Shown here: positions 31,340 to 43,366 of the stretch, one piece after another | Numbering within the stretch: position 1 is the stretch's first letter | Layout: the number at the start of each line of letters is the position of its first letter | Source of the DNA: Adenophora triphylla var. japonica | Lineage: Eukaryota; Streptophyta; Magnoliopsida; Asterales; Campanulaceae | Direction: 5' to 3' | DNA length: 64,000 bases | Assembly: GCA_022495995.1 (NCBI GenBank) | Contig: JAFEMH010002568.1 | Coordinates: forward strand, 124,001 to 188,000 | The notes under the pieces: generated by a model | What the model was told of the DNA's origin: nothing | Databases searched by the model: none | What the model saw: only the letters and a program-made list of their open reading frames with translations | Made by a program: the position numbers and the translations under genes

Positions 31340-32652
31340 CAATTTGTTTTAAAAACTTTTAAATACAAAACAAAGGATTTTTAAAACAATGATGAGGGTC
31401 AAACTTTCATTTTACCCCTTTTCTTTAACTGTTGTGTGTGTGTGCATGTGCTTTACTTTTTTTATTTAAAAAAAAAAAAAAATACATCAATATACATCTG
31501 TGTACATACATTTAAAATTGTTCAAAAAACTTCTGTTTTACTCAGAAAAAGAATTTTAGAGACCGCACACTACTCGGACTGCTGCCTCGGTTACACCGCA
31601 CACTACTCGCACTGCTGCCTCGGTTACACCGCACGCTACGCGCACTGCTGCCTCGGATACACTGCACACTACAACCCTTAACCCGGAGTGGTCTCAGTTG
31701 CAGTCCGTTTGGTCTTCCTAGGCCTCTTGAATGCGCACAGGATCATTCCAAACATCCCATCCTAGCCAAGCGTCAACCCTGCACGTTTGACTCTTGAGTC
31801 ACACTCTGTCCAGACTCGGTTGGTTTTTACCCAGTCCGTGTCATACAGCCTGGATACATATCCCATGCCGGCCATTTTCTGAGTCGAAGCTCGGAACTCA
31901 AGATCCCTTGCGCAAGCAAAGCGATGAAAGGTCATGCTAAAATCTTGACCTGATCTTGATTTTTCGAAGCTATACCCAGACGATGTTCCGTCCCGGATAT
32001 ACATCCATGCTCACATGACACCATGTCATCAAGCCTTTAATACGTCAGCCATGACAATATGACCCAGCCAATGCCTAACGTCACAGATTCCTTGCGCAAG
32101 CAAGGTAAAGAGAGGTCATGCCGAACTCTTGACCCGATCTTGACTCAGTGGCCGGCTCGGCTCACTATTCCCATGGCTAACGCATTAAAACGAACATGAC
32201 AGGCTCGGTCCTTAGGTTCGATTTTTCTTTTAGGCCGGTGGAAACCGCTTGCCCTATAGGACCCTCGCCCGGGGCTGTCCACCCTGGGATGTCGAAATAC
32301 AGGTGCAAAACGAGGGGCTTATAGCCGCACAGACGGTCTCCACTGACCCAGGATCTAGCATAGTTGCGAAAAATAAGAGAAATCTTTTTCAACCTACCTA
32401 GGACTCTGAGAAAACACGTTTTAAGTAAATTAAAACAACAAAAAAACAAAAAACAAAAAGCGGAAACCGCATGTCACGTGAGCTTTCCCCCTTTTATCCC
32501 GAAAGGCCTTCCCGTGTCTAAACCTTACCCGTCACCCCCCTCCAGCGAATCGAGAGTGGTTGAGAATACCCGGGAGCCGCCTTTTCAGTATCGAGGTCAC
32601 AAGGTCCGACAGCCCTTCCAGTTCAACAGTTCGCACCGTCCGCTACTCCCCC
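31340..32652 (+). other. Tat-1 5' leader with a 33-bp repeat
   Basis: Untranslated leader of about 1.3 kb. From 31562 to 31680 a unit of about 33 bp around CGCACACTACTCGCACTGCTG and CCTCGG is repeated three to four times. The segment at about 32230-32300 (GCTTGCCCTATAGGACCCTC) is strongly conserved in Tat-2 at about 61650. A short frame across the 33-bp repeats encodes Cys-Cys-rich 11-residue repeats but has no other support. Confidence 0.65.
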
Positions 32653-34731
32653 ATGACGGGATCAACAGATAACAGTGAGGGAAACGGAACCCCGCCACTA
32701 AGGAACCTTCAAACAATGGGGGAGGTGCTGCGAGCCTTCGAGACTATCAAGAAGCGCCAAGAAGAGCAGCAAGCCTGGATCGTAGATACCCTGCGTCTTC
32801 GAGGAACCGTTGCCGTTCCCCAACCTGATGGAACCTTCGTTCTCATTAAAAACGAAGAAATATCGGCTCCCCTGGTTTCTCAAAGCTATCAGCAGGTCCC
32901 GCCTACGCCGAGCTACGAGATCCCAGCAACGGAAAGCAGCTCTCGCTCAAAGCTCCACTCAGGCATCAGTCATGCAGCTCAGACATGCCCGCCTCAGCAC
33001 AGTCAGTTTCCCGGCTCTACACACCAAGCTCAGTATCAACAGCACACATACGTGCCTGCTCTGCCAGATCCCAATGCATCTCGGTATCCCCCAGGATTCA
33101 ATCCTCTGCCTCTATACGAGCCTCGCAGCCATAACCAAAAATCCCCATGCTTAGCCGGGACAGGCATTCCAAGTGGATATCCTGACATCTCAAGCCTGCC
33201 ACCCGCTAGTCTGCCACTTGGGGCTAATGAAACATTTCCCCAATTCCTAAACACAACCCTTAGCGGACCTGGCAATCACGCCCCGTAACTTCAACACTCT
33301 AGGGTATGGGTTGGTATACACTCAACTACCTCCCCAAGACTCCCGAATGGCGATCCCATCAGCTAATCCACCTCCATCTTCGGTTTCCATCCCCAAAACG
33401 GCAACCAGCCTCAACCTCCCGATCCCCACATGGCTTGGCTGATCGAGCAAATGAAGGACATGCAAGGCAAGCTAGCTAGTTCTCGAAAGGACTCCCTACT
33501 GCCCACTAATCCAAACAAGGTGGTCCCGCACCCTCCGAAATTCAGGATGCCGGAAATGGAAAAGTTTGACGGGACAGAATGTCCAAAAACCCACATCGAC
33601 ACCTATGTCTTGGGTATGAGAGCCAAAGGGGCAACCCCTCAACAAATGGCAGATCACTTCCAGCATTCTCTCAAATCCACAGCGCTAAGGTGGTTCCTAA
33701 AAAAAAGCAGAAAACCGCTCCACGTGGGACCAAATCAGCGAGATCTTCCTAGAGAAGTACCGTGCCAACCTTGAGCGGGAAACAAACCGCCACGATTTGT
33801 AAGCCACTGAACAATAGGATGACGAACCAGTAGGCGAGTTCTACAAAAGATGGAACTGGAAGCTTAGCGAGATAATGGATCCGCTTTCCAAAGAAGAGCA
33901 AATGGAAATCTTCCATTCCTGTCTCAAACCATCTCTGAGGACCTTGATCAGCCATCACTTCTATCCAGATCTCCGTTCCATGGTCAATGCCGGAACCAAG
34001 TTTGAGAAGACTTAGAGCCTTCAGAAGACAACAGCAACCCCTGGTTCGTCTTACCGCTATCGGACAAACCTGTCAACTTCAGCATCTGTCCCGAACAAAG
34101 GAAAAGAAGCGGCCGGAACGATACACTACATCCAAAACGGAGCTCAAGTAAACCGTGATCAGGCACTCCCGAGGAACAACAATCCCCCTCACATCCCGCA
34201 GTTCCAGCATTTTGACAACCTCGAAATGCCCCTGGGCCAAGTATTTGAAGCATTTGTAAAGCGAAATCTCCTCAAACCCCTCGAGAATTTCCAACCAAAG
34301 ACTCCCAAGCGCAACATGGATATGAGCAAGCACTGCGCCTTCCACAACTACCCCGACCACACCACCGACAATTGCTTCGTACTAAAGCAGGTGGTCCAGG
34401 GGCTAATCGAAGAGGGAAAGTTGGAACGCCCTCGTAGCCCCAATACCATCGGTAATCCATTCCCTCGGAACGACAGGGTGAACGCGATAGCCTTCGACGA
34501 AACTCCAAGCGAGAGCAGGCCCCCTGCAATTTCTGAAACCGTCAGCATGCTATCCCGCTATGACTGGGAACGTGAAACCAGAGTCAAACGGTCCCGTGAC
34601 CGGGAATCCAGACAAGAACGCCCAAGGGCAACTCTCTCCCTACGATCTCTGCCACAAACAAGGCACACCAATGGATGGATGAAAGCTCCCCAGAGGAGAC
34701 TGAGTCAAATGGCAGCACGGGAAGCGGTCTA
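32653..34731 (+). pseudogene. Tat-1 gag (broken)
   Basis: It starts MTGSTDNSEGNGTPPLRNLQ, followed by a coil LRAFETIKKRQEEQQAW and a Pro/Gln-rich stretch. A stop at 33286 and others up to 33429 interrupt it. The retrotrans_gag domain then appears as KFDGTECPKTHIDTYVLGM and HSLKSTALRWFLK, shifts frame at an A run near 33700, and resumes with EFYKRWNWKLSEIMDPLSKE. A CCHC-like segment KHCAFHNYPDHTTDNCFVLK lies near 34330. Gag packages element RNA; several stops make this copy unable to encode it. Confidence 0.85.
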
Positions 34732-35709
34732 GCCTTCACAGACGATGATTTTCCGATGTGTGAGAATCGACACAACGAGGCCCTCCTCATCCTAATAAAA
34801 ATAGAGATGTTCTTCCTCCCGAACGTCTTGATTGATAACGGCTCCGCAGTCAACATCATTGCCTTAAGCACACTGAAACGACTCCGTATCGACCACTCCC
34901 TGATAAAACCTTCGCCCCGGATAATCTGAGCCTACGAATCCACTCCACGACCAATCGTAGGAGTCATCAATTTGAGGATCCAATTCAATGCACAACTGGA
35001 GTCGGTAGAGTTCCAAGCCGTGGAAATCAAACCAACCTTCTCTGTCCTGCTGGGACGACCTTGGATACATCAGATGAAGGCAGCATCATCTACTCTTCAC
35101 CAATGCATGAAATTCATCAACGCCAAGGGAATACTCGAGGTAATCCGCGGAAGCAGCACAATGGCAAGCGCTTGGCCAGCAAGCTATGACCCAGAAGAAG
35201 GTCCCGACATGACCGAATACAATTCTGCAGATGAGTCTCCAGTCCTGTCCCGCTACGAAGTGGATCCCTACATCCACGCTCTAAGCCGCGACGAGCTAGA
35301 AATCGAGGAGCTCATGGGTCAATACGACAACTCCGACAGATGCGACTGCGAAGAATGCTTAAGAGAGGATCAAGAGATGGACGCCCAGATGGAGATTGAC
35401 CGAGGAGTAGACCCCTACTTCGCCGAAAACCCTCTTGCAAACTGGCTCATCACCGACCCACTGGTACAGGACAACCCTCTTGTCGATACACTCGGGTCTC
35501 ACGGGGACAGCCATCATAACATCGTCCAATTCAACATCCCGGTGTCTGACCTAGATGAACAATGGCGCAACCTCCTCCAAGGCCTAATCAGGGAAGGAGA
35601 GATAGCATGCCCCCTCGAGTCCGACATTGTAAATTTCGTCCAAGCAAAGATCCCAGACAAAGAAGCAGATTCTATGAAAATGATCAACATCAGCAAGAAT
35701 CAACTCTGA
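34675..35709 (+). pseudogene. Tat-1 aspartic protease region
   Basis: It contains VLIDNGSAVNIIALSTLKRL, the Tat form of the aspartic protease active site, then a stop at 34927, then GVINLRIQFN and FSVLLGRPWIHQMKAASSTL, the conserved second half of the domain. An acidic tail with CDCEECLREDQEMDAQMEID follows, ending at 35707. In the family this enzyme cuts the polyprotein. One in-frame stop breaks it. Confidence 0.8.
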
Positions 35710-36157
35710 ATCAGCGAATGCTTCGCCCTCTTCGAAGTAGCCCTCAGCGACTTCTATCATCAAGGTCCCCCGAGGACTAGCAACAACACTAATGGAGGGA
35801 CATCATTAGGGGAGCAACCAAAAACCTCCGCGATATGGTTTGAAGTCGAACCGCAAACAAGCCATCCTCCGGGAGCCGCCTCGAGTGAAGTTTGGCCACC
35901 AGAGCCATCGCCACCCTCTCTAGAGCTACAACCCGCCAAGAGTAATGAAGCCTGGTCCAATCCCTCGTCGCCTATAGTCTAGCTTCGAGTCGTGTTGTCT
36001 GTGAATTCATGTCTTTCGAGTCTTCTGATGGCTCTACGCCGGAAGATCGTGAGTCCATAATCAACAATGTACAGTCTTTACGCTTTCAATAAAATATGAG
36101 TTAACTAGTCAAAACAGTTAATAACAATTCATCTACACAAAGAAGCAAACACATTAA
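35710..36157 (+). other. Junction where reverse transcriptase and RNase H are missing
   Basis: In Tat elements about 2 kb of reverse transcriptase and RNase H separate protease from integrase. Here about 450 bp of sequence without YVDD, active-site aspartates or any other polymerase motif lies between the protease tail and the integrase side. This includes an AT-rich stretch at 36060-36160. This is an internal deletion, perhaps with filler sequence. Confidence 0.75.
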
Positions 36158-37547
36158 TTGAATAAATTCATCAAGAAAACATTTAAGCATGTTGTTAAAC
36201 GAGAGAAAAACCGGGCCCAAGCTGCCGAGGAGGTTTTAATCACAACGATTTGGGAGACTAACGAAGAGCCAAAGAGACGCAAGTCAGAAGCCTCTTTGCC
36301 AGCAAAGTCCAAATCTTCCGCCCTCATGAACGAAGAAGGTCAACACAGGGAAGGAACCAAAGCCAAGAGCATCATGGCCCTAAAACTCCTCGCCTCTCAC
36401 TTTGTCATCCTTGGGGACATGCTATACAAGAAACGCTAACAAGGACCACTCCTACGCTGCATCAGCCAGGGAGAAGCAAACGAGCTCATGAACGAAGTCC
36501 ACAATGGGGCTTGCGGTCCCCACATGAACGCCAGGGCCCTAATGCAAATCATTCTCCGGATGGGCTACTACTGGATCTCCATGGAGGCAGACTGCATCCG
36601 CTTTGTTCGAAGCTGCGACAAGTGTCAACGGTTCTCCAACCTCAATCATCTACCTCCTCACGATCTCTACTGCATGACTACGCCTTGGCCCTTCGCCACA
36701 TGGGGAATTGACGTCATCGGGAAAATTGCTCCGCCAGGCAGCAACGGCCACGAGTTCGTCTTGGTAGCCATCGACTACTTCACCAAATGGGTCGAAGCCA
36801 AGTCCTACAAGGTGCTCACCTCCAAGAAAGTCGCGCATTTCCTCAAAGAAAACATCATCTGCCGATACGGCATCCCGAACGAAGTCATATCAGACAACAG
36901 CTCCCACTTCGAGGGAGAATGCGACAGACTGCTGGCTGAATTCAAAATCACACGCCACAAGTCTTCCCCCTACCGGCCACAAACAAATGGCGCCATAGAA
37001 GCATCAAATAAAACCCTCGAATGGATCATCCGAAAAATGACCACCCGAGGACGGGATTGGCCCGAGAAGCTGCACCTTGCACTTTGGGCTACCGAACATC
37101 AGTCAGAACAGCCACGGGAGAAACCCCATTTGCCCTAACATACGGGATGGAAGCAGTCCTCCCCTTTGAACTGGAAATTCCCTCACTCCGAGTGCTGCTG
37201 GAAAATGAAATCAACGAAGTCGAATGGCTCCGAAGCCGACACGGCGAATTGGCTCTGCTAGACGAGCGACGACTAAAGGCCATGGAACACGTCCGAGCCT
37301 ACCAAAGCAGAATGGCTAGAGCTTTTGACAAGAAAGTCAAGTCCCGAGACATCAGGGAAGGCGATTTGGTACTCAAAGAAAAGTCTCCCACTCAAACCAA
37401 CCCACTGGAAAATGGGAACCAACATGGATCGGCCCTTTCGTGGTTCAAAAGATCTTCTCCGGAGGTGCCATGAGGCTGACAGACCTAGACGGCAATCCCT
37501 TCATGAATCCAGTCAACGGAAGCAAACTTCGCAGGTACTTCGCCTAA
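36158..37547 (+). pseudogene. Tat-1 integrase and pol C-terminus (broken)
   Basis: After LASHFVILGDMLYKKR and a stop at 36437, the integrase HHCC zinc finger is seen as HNGACGPHMNARALM...CDKCQ. The catalytic core follows: WGIDVIGKI, VISDNSSHFEGE and NGAIEASNKTL supply the D, D and E. A frame change near 37090 leads to ATGETPFALTYGMEAVLPFE, and another near 37380 to MRLTDLDGNPFMNPVNGSKL with a natural-looking end RRYFA. Integrase inserts the cDNA. The core is complete apart from the frame breaks. Confidence 0.88.
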
Positions 37548-38322
37548 ATGAAGACCAACTGTGCATCTCTTGGCACTTCATGTAGTGTCGAACTACGCAG
37601 ACCAGAGCCCTCTAGTCCGGGGGAACGTAGGCAACCTTAATTGGTCCGATCTAAAAACACACAAAAAAGTCAAAAGTTTGAATGTCAACCAAGACCTCCA
37701 TCAAGCTACACACTTTCCAAGAGCATGCCCCCACCTTCACCTTGACCAAGTCAAACGACGGCGGCAACATCAAAGGACATCCGAGGGTCACTCAACGTCA
37801 AACGACTGACCCATGTCAACTTCCAAGCCAGGGGCTTGTCTTCGCCCTCACGCGCTTCAAAAAAAAAAGAGCTCGAGCAAAGTCTCTCAAAAAAAATATA
37901 ATAAGCTCAAGCAGAAGCTGCAAAAATGTGGTCAAGAGCCCGACGCCAACAAACAAGAGGCAAGGAAGCTACGAAAAAGACCGTCAAAATGACTTGTCAG
38001 GGGATCATCCAACCTCTCAGCCAAACACAAAAGCCCAAGCAAAAGTGATTGCCGTCAAGGCCCAGTGCCGTTTCAAATCCCGCAAATGCAACAGAAAAGT
38101 CCAAAGATGGACGCCGCCAAGATTCACAAAAGAAATGAAAAGCGAACAAGAGATCTTGCATCTCGACAAAGCTTTAAAAGTAAATCACAAATCACTAACG
38201 ATTACAACATTTCTTGATGAGTTCAAGCACGGTCTACTCTCAAGTTCACAACATGCTAAAAGACAGCTTAATACATTTAACAAATAATGTGTTTGCAATG
38301 CAATGAATGGATGCCTAGGAGG
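37548..38322 (+). other. Spacer between Tat-1 pol and the antisense cassette
   Basis: A-rich sequence with AGTCAAA/TCAAGC-type words. A forward frame at 37682-38287 could encode 201 lysine-rich residues without a recognisable domain; I treat it as noncoding. Spacers of this kind between pol and the 3' region are usual in Tat elements. Confidence 0.5.
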
Positions 38323-39842
38323 TCATTCTGCGCCATTGCTTGTCCCCTCGCCTTTCTTCCCTTTATTCCCTCGTCCCCGGCGAGTCTTCTTTCGCTCCAC
38401 GCGAGCCAGCTCTACGTCTCTCAGTTCGAGATTAGGGGTCCTCCCCGTAGAGTCAAACAATCCAGCAGCTCTCAGGGCTTCATTCGCCCGTGCTTCGGCT
38501 CGGATCTCCTCCCTGCGAGTCTGCAAAAGAGGAACTCTCTCTGTCAGTCGGTCAACTCTAGTCTCGTAGTCAAACAAAGTGTCTCCTGTAACATCCTGAG
38601 GGTCAGACCAGGCTTCGGGACTCCTAAGGCAATAGCTACTACGGCAATCGGGCCCCAGAATCGCTCCATGCCTGCTCCCCAAAGCCACTTGGGACTGCCC
38701 AACATGCTGCTCATACCAAGCCAGGTACTGGGTGGTCAACACGACACTCTCCCGACATCTAAGGAGCACCACAGGAGGGAAAGCGAAATACTTCCATACC
38801 CTCAGAAAATACAAAAGAGCACCTGGAGCTGTCATACAAAGAGGAGCTATCTCCGCAGTGGCAAGGTCATCCCAGCCCAACAAAGGCTCCTGCTTCATCC
38901 CGAATTGCTGGGAAACAAGCGAAGGAATATAGAAGGAGGACCAAGACAAACCTGGAACTCTGACAACATAGGACCCTCCTGCAAGGCCCTCCTAGTCTCA
39001 ATCTCCTAGTGCGGAACCCACCAACGGATTTGATGCATACCAAGCCGTGCCATCCATCTCTCCCAGGCGGACTGATCCATATCCAACACAAGAGGTCGCT
39101 GAGCAAATGTCCACGGGCTAAACGACGTCGGAGCCTCGAGCATGGCCTGAAGTCTCTCTCGCAGCCACAAGGTGAGCAAAGTGGGACTTCCCCCTCTCAT
39201 GAACCGATCCCCAGTCGTCAGACGGTCAATACCATGAAGAGTCTCCCCCACCACCAACGGGACAATATCCTCTCCAGCTCTGCAGTGCCCTACCACATCC
39301 AGCAAAGCACCATCACATACCCCAAGGGAGCTGACCATGAAAAGTGTTGCTATCACGCACAAGAAAAATTCATCCCACGAGACAACACTCTCATCATCAA
39401 TCACAAACCGCTCCGGCAGCGCAGAAATGTCAATATGACCCGAATCAAGGATCATGCCCTGCACTTCTCCCAACGAAGTCCGAAGAAAGCATGCGAGCTT
39501 CACACTAATGGCGGCACCGCCAATCAAAGGAAACGAGATGGCCTCCACCTCCGGTCCTCCAATCAAAGCCCGAAAATCCTCAAAGGTGGGCACCATTTCG
39601 TTGTAGGAGAAGCAATAAACATGCCTCCTAACATCCCAGAACTTTGCGGCAGCCCGCAACAAGTCCCAATCAGGAACCAACTCCTTAAGGGACCAAACCG
39701 AGCAAAGTCGAAACCTTACCTCGAAAGCCCGCCTCTGATGCCTCATACGGTGTCGCATCCACAATTTCAGCCGCTCAAGAAAGTATGCTTGCCGCTCCTT
39801 CAAAAGCCTTGGCAAAATTCTTGGAACGTACGAAGAATCCAT
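38323..39842 (-). pseudogene. Antisense DUF7745-like gene in Tat-1
   Basis: It starts at 39842 with MDSSYVPRILPRLLKERQAY. The segment LRAAAKFWDVRRHVYCFSYN followed by EMVPTFEDFRALIGGPE, and later GDRFMRGGSPTLLTLWLRER and AWERWMARLGMHQIRWW, match the plant retroelement-associated domain I recall as DUF7745. A stop at about 39008 and a frame change precede LSWSSFYIPSLVSQQFGMKQ, which is the same domain continuing. A charged end with RVERKKTRRGRGNKGKKGEG finishes at 38323. It is encoded opposite to gag-pol, as are the antisense ORFs described in Tat-lineage elements. The molecular role is unknown. Paired palindromes lie 117-161 bp upstream. Confidence 0.72.
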
Positions 39843-39958
39843 GGCAAAAATGGAGGTTCCTACAGAAAATGGGGAAGAAAGTTCGAAATGGCTGCAAATG
39901 GGAAGTGGGGAAAGTCCAGACATCCGAAAAACACTTATCCCTTCCCAAAAGCAAAGGA

Positions 39959-40003
39959 GATCCGTACGGACCTCTTTGCATCCCAAGTTGGTCCGTACGG
40001 ACC
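39959..40003 (-). promoter_or_regulatory. Paired palindromes upstream of the antisense DUF7745-like gene
   Basis: GATCCGTACGGACC at 39959-39972 and GGTCCGTACGGACC at 39990-40003, followed on the plus strand by CTCTTTGCA and TTGTTGCA. It is the same motif and tail as in the LTR promoter. No clear TATA box is seen on the minus strand between here and 39842. Promoter function is inference. Confidence 0.6.
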
Positions 40004-40330
40004 TTGTTGCATCATGGTCCCACTTTCCCAGCAAACAGTACAAAAACCACTATTCCTAGCAGGACCTAGCTCCAAACTGCCCAAACTATGGCCAAAGCCA
40101 TTTTCGGCAAGCATACGCTACCCACAAACGCACTCCCAGCTCACGTGGCATGCACAAATAATAAAATAGCAACAATTCCTAGGACAATTCCCGGGAATCA
40201 CAAAATACGGCATTACATCTTAAAATAAAATGATTTTGCTATGCAAATACAAGTGTTTTATTACAGGTACCCATAAATGTCTGTTGCTAAACAAAAAAAA
40301 AGATATGGAAAAAGGGAAAGCAAATGAGCC

Positions 40331-42223
40331 CTAATTCGACTCTTCATCATCATCATCATCATCAACATCAAGCGAGAAGTCAGGCACCCCGGCAAACTCG
40401 CCAGCCACACCCTCGTCATCAGAATATTGAACACCCTCCTTGGGTGGGTACTAAAGGATCGAAGAAGGCAGGCTCCGACGAACTCTCTCCCGGTGCCTCC
40501 TGCGAAGGCCAGAACTGGTGAAAGACCGGCTGCCTCTGGACTCCCGAAGACGTCCCGGCATCCATGCTATGCCGCCCCCGAACGGGTCCCTCCAACTGCT
40601 GCCCCGGCTCAGCCCTCGGCGGAGGAACGTCCACAGAATGCCTCGAAGGCATCGGCTCGTATGCCGGCACACGCCGTGAAGACCGGCAAGACAGCTTCCC
40701 CCCAACTTCTTCGCAAAAGACCGCATCGCTACATAACGGCGGGTCAGCGTGTCGAAGGCTCTCCCCGGGACCTGCACAAGCAAACAGCCAAAGAAACGCT
40801 CAGCTAAAGAGATACAGGCATACAAAAAGAGAAAAATACAGAAAAGATGCCAAGACAGAAAAGAGTAAGCACACTCACCGGCATATCAGGGTCAACCCGG
40901 TAGGCAGCAGGAGCCTGCTCAGGGACGGGTACCGACACCCTCCGCCTCGATGAATCCCCATGAACATATGTGAAATCCGGCCCAGGCACCGGAACCTCTG
41001 GGGGACCTGGCGGGCCATCCTGCCTCTCCCTCGCCAACACCTGTGGCATCCTCAGCTTCCTCCTAATGAAGGCCCCATACTCCTCTCCATACAAAACAAA
41101 CTCATCGACACTCACGCCGCCCATATATCTCTCAAACTCTAACACGTCCATGTCACGGGAGTCCATCATCCCAAAAGGCGGGTCCCTAGGAGCCAGGGGG
41201 AGCATACCCGGGCCATGCTGCCAGAAGACCCTCTCTCCCAAATACATGACATCGCAGGTCAGGCCCCGCAGCATCTTCCTCTGCGCCGTCACCACGGGAG
41301 CACCCTCAAACTCGTCAGCCCCATACCGAGCCCAGGGGTACAGATCAAACTCCGCCGGGCTATCTCTCCCCAGATGCTCCTGCACATCCCCGTAGGCAAT
41401 GGTGAGCTTCCCCCTACTCGTCCTCCTCCTCCTCAACGGGCGGGCCCAGCCCAACATAGCAGGATAGGCCGCTATGGCCTCAGCCTCTCGATCCCACGGG
41501 AAGCACCGGAAGATCTCATAGAACCACACCTGTGACAAAAGCAGAAAAGGCTCAGTGCAAAAGAAAACGGAGAAATGACAGATTGCTAAATCAAAAACAG
41601 CAATAAACTCATACCTCCAAAGCAAAATCAAAGCAGCCCAAAGAACTGGCCACGCCTCGGCTAAACCGGTCCAAAGAGAAATAAAGCTCGGCCAGGCCCG
41701 CCTCGCCCCAAGCTATCTCACAAACCCTCTCCAAATCAATCAGACTCTCCAACAGAGCAAAAGGAGCCCCAGTTGCGTGATTCGAGAACAGAGTCTCGGA
41801 GAAGGCAAACCACAGGAAGGAGCGTGCCAGCTGCTCCGCCGTCACCAGGCTGGTACCACGGCAATAGACCCCAATACTGGCCGTAATTCGCATCTCTACG
41901 TCACTGTACAGCATGCCCAGGCCCCTGCGAGGAAGAGGCACAAAGCCCAACAACTCAGCCAGCACCCCCTCGGATATCCTGTCCCTCCACCGCACTGGCC
42001 CTCCTTTGAAGGAAAACCCAGTGATAGCAGCAAAATCGGTGGGAGTCGCCGTCACCTCGCCCCAGCTCAAATGGAAGGTGTGGGTGGTATCCCACCAATA
42101 CTCGGACAAGCCCAGGAAGATACTCTTGTTCTTCCTCGTATCAGAAATCCCGGCCAAGTTCTCCACGAACGCGCCCAAGCCAGAACCATAGACCAGCCTC
42201 TTAGGGCTCGGCCTGCCCTCCAT
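40331..42223 (-). CDS. Antisense plant mobile domain (PMD) gene of Tat-1, three exons
   Basis: Exons on the minus strand: 42223-41615, 41529-40879 and 40771-40331. The introns of 85 and 107 bp have GT-AG ends, pyrimidine-rich acceptors (GTCACAG, TTGTGCAG) and leave every exon a multiple of three. The start gives MEGRPSPKRLVYGSGLGAF. The PMD core is seen as GLSEYWWDTTHTFHLSWGEV followed by TATPTDFAAITGFSF, the retroelement form of the W-x-P-E-T-H-T-F-H-x-P-x-G-E-x-T pattern. Exon 2 continues with VWFYEIFRCFPWDRE and a proline-rich end; exon 3 ends in an acidic DVDDDDDDEESN. In exon 3 the likely frame shifts twice, so that exon is probably damaged. Host PMD proteins (MAIN/MAIL1) act in silencing and genome stability; what the transposon versions do is not known. 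Confidence 0.75.
40345..40362. repeat. CAT microsatellite inside the PMD gene
   Basis: Six CAT units; on the minus strand they encode the Asp run at the C-terminus of the PMD protein. Confidence 0.85.
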
Positions 42224-42419
42224 AGAGATGTCCGGCAACTACTACTACAGCTCTACTACTGCCTCGAGCGACCCTCAAGACTTCATCTTTTTGGCTTTCC
42301 CAGACAAAAGCCCCTCATCCTGCAGGTAAACACAGCAAAGGTACGTCAGTAACAGTATTTAATGCAAAATACCAAAAGAAAATCAAAGCATAAAAAAAGA
42401 AAGTCCATCCCAACACGGC

Positions 42420-42740
42420 ACATAATTTTCACATGCAACCCGTCACAAAACACGGCATGCATTGCACATAATTTTCCCCATGCAGTCCGTCACAAAACAC
42501 GGCACACACTGTACAAATTTTCTCAACAGAGGGATTAAGCCCTACACGACACATTTTCAAAAGACCAGTCACAAAACATGGCACATATTGCACATAAACT
42601 CCCACAAAGTCCGTCACCAATAACACGGCACACACTGCATGACACATTTTCAAAAGAAAAGTCCGTCCCTACACGGCACATACTTTCAGACAAAACCCGT
42701 CACAAAACACGGCACATGTCACATTTTTCACAAATTTTGT
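42420..42740. repeat. Imperfect repeats in the PMD gene upstream region
   Basis: Seven or so copies of CCGTCACAAAACACGGCACA and CCTACACGGCAC, with spacers around TGCACATAATTTTC, at irregular spacing of 35-60 bp. CGT...ACG parts could pair. They lie 200-520 bp upstream of the PMD start, within its leader or an intron. Confidence 0.7.
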
Positions 42741-42968
42741 CCCTACATGGCAATTTTTCTCACAATGTACACGCAGAAATATCATAAGGTACAAAACACC
42801 AAAGCATGCATTTCAAAGAGAGGCACTTTATTTTAACAAAAAAGAGCTAATCTACACATTTTTGCACAAAAATCACATACCCACAATTTTACATGCTCAA
42901 TTTCAACAATTCATCACGAATTTCACAAAAAGCATGGCAAACAATAAAAGCCCCAAATATGCGAAAAA

Positions 42969-43199
42969 CTAAAACCTAGTTCTAGCATTCAACAATTCAA
43001 GCAAGGAATCAAGGCGAAATTGATTTCTTATCTCCCCGACGTTCCTAGCTCGCCTATTGTGCACCTCCGAATTCGGATACAACACATCCGGGTTCCTCGA
43101 CGAAGGCACGAAGGAAGTGCAATTCCTTTGAAGTTCCGCCCTTTGCTCGATCGCCTCTTGGCTCCGTTGACGACGACCTCTTCGTGTTCTTTCCGCCAT
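42969..43199 (-). CDS. Small antisense ORF upstream of the PMD gene
   Basis: From 43199, 76 codons starting MAERTRRGRRQRSQEAIEQR and ending LLELLNARTRF. It is rich in Arg and has no domain I know. It may be a separate short protein or the first coding exon of the PMD transcript, since the PMD start is 746 bp further on and the sequence before 43199 looks like a plant leader (GAGAGAGAGGGAGAG). Paired palindromes lie 168-212 bp upstream. Confidence 0.45.
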   Translation of the reverse strand: MAERTRRGRRQRSQEAIEQRAELQRNCTSFVPSSRNPDVLYPNSEVHNRRARNVGEIRNQFRLDSLLELLNARTRF

Positions 43200-43366
43200 T
43201 GACAAGCAATTCAAGCTAAATTATGGAGGATTTTCAAAGCAATTTGGAGCAACAATGGAGATTTCTCTCCCTCTCTCTCGGTGGTTCACGAACTGGAAGA
43301 AGAAGAATGGGGAAATGCCTCGGTGTTGGAGCTGGTCAAAACCTGGGAACTGTAAAAATCAACATT

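Noticed and set aside
31436..31681. Short frame with Cys-Cys 11-residue repeats in the Tat-1 leader
   Set aside because: Produced by the 33-bp repeat; the Tat-2 leader has no matching frame.
37682..38287. 201-codon Lys-rich frame after Tat-1 pol
   Set aside because: A-rich spacer sequence, no domain, and not clearly conserved; kept only as a spacer feature.
39009..40169. Plus-strand open frame of 386 codons
   Set aside because: It is the opposite-strand image of the DUF7745-like gene; its residues match no family, while the minus strand has a recognisable domain.
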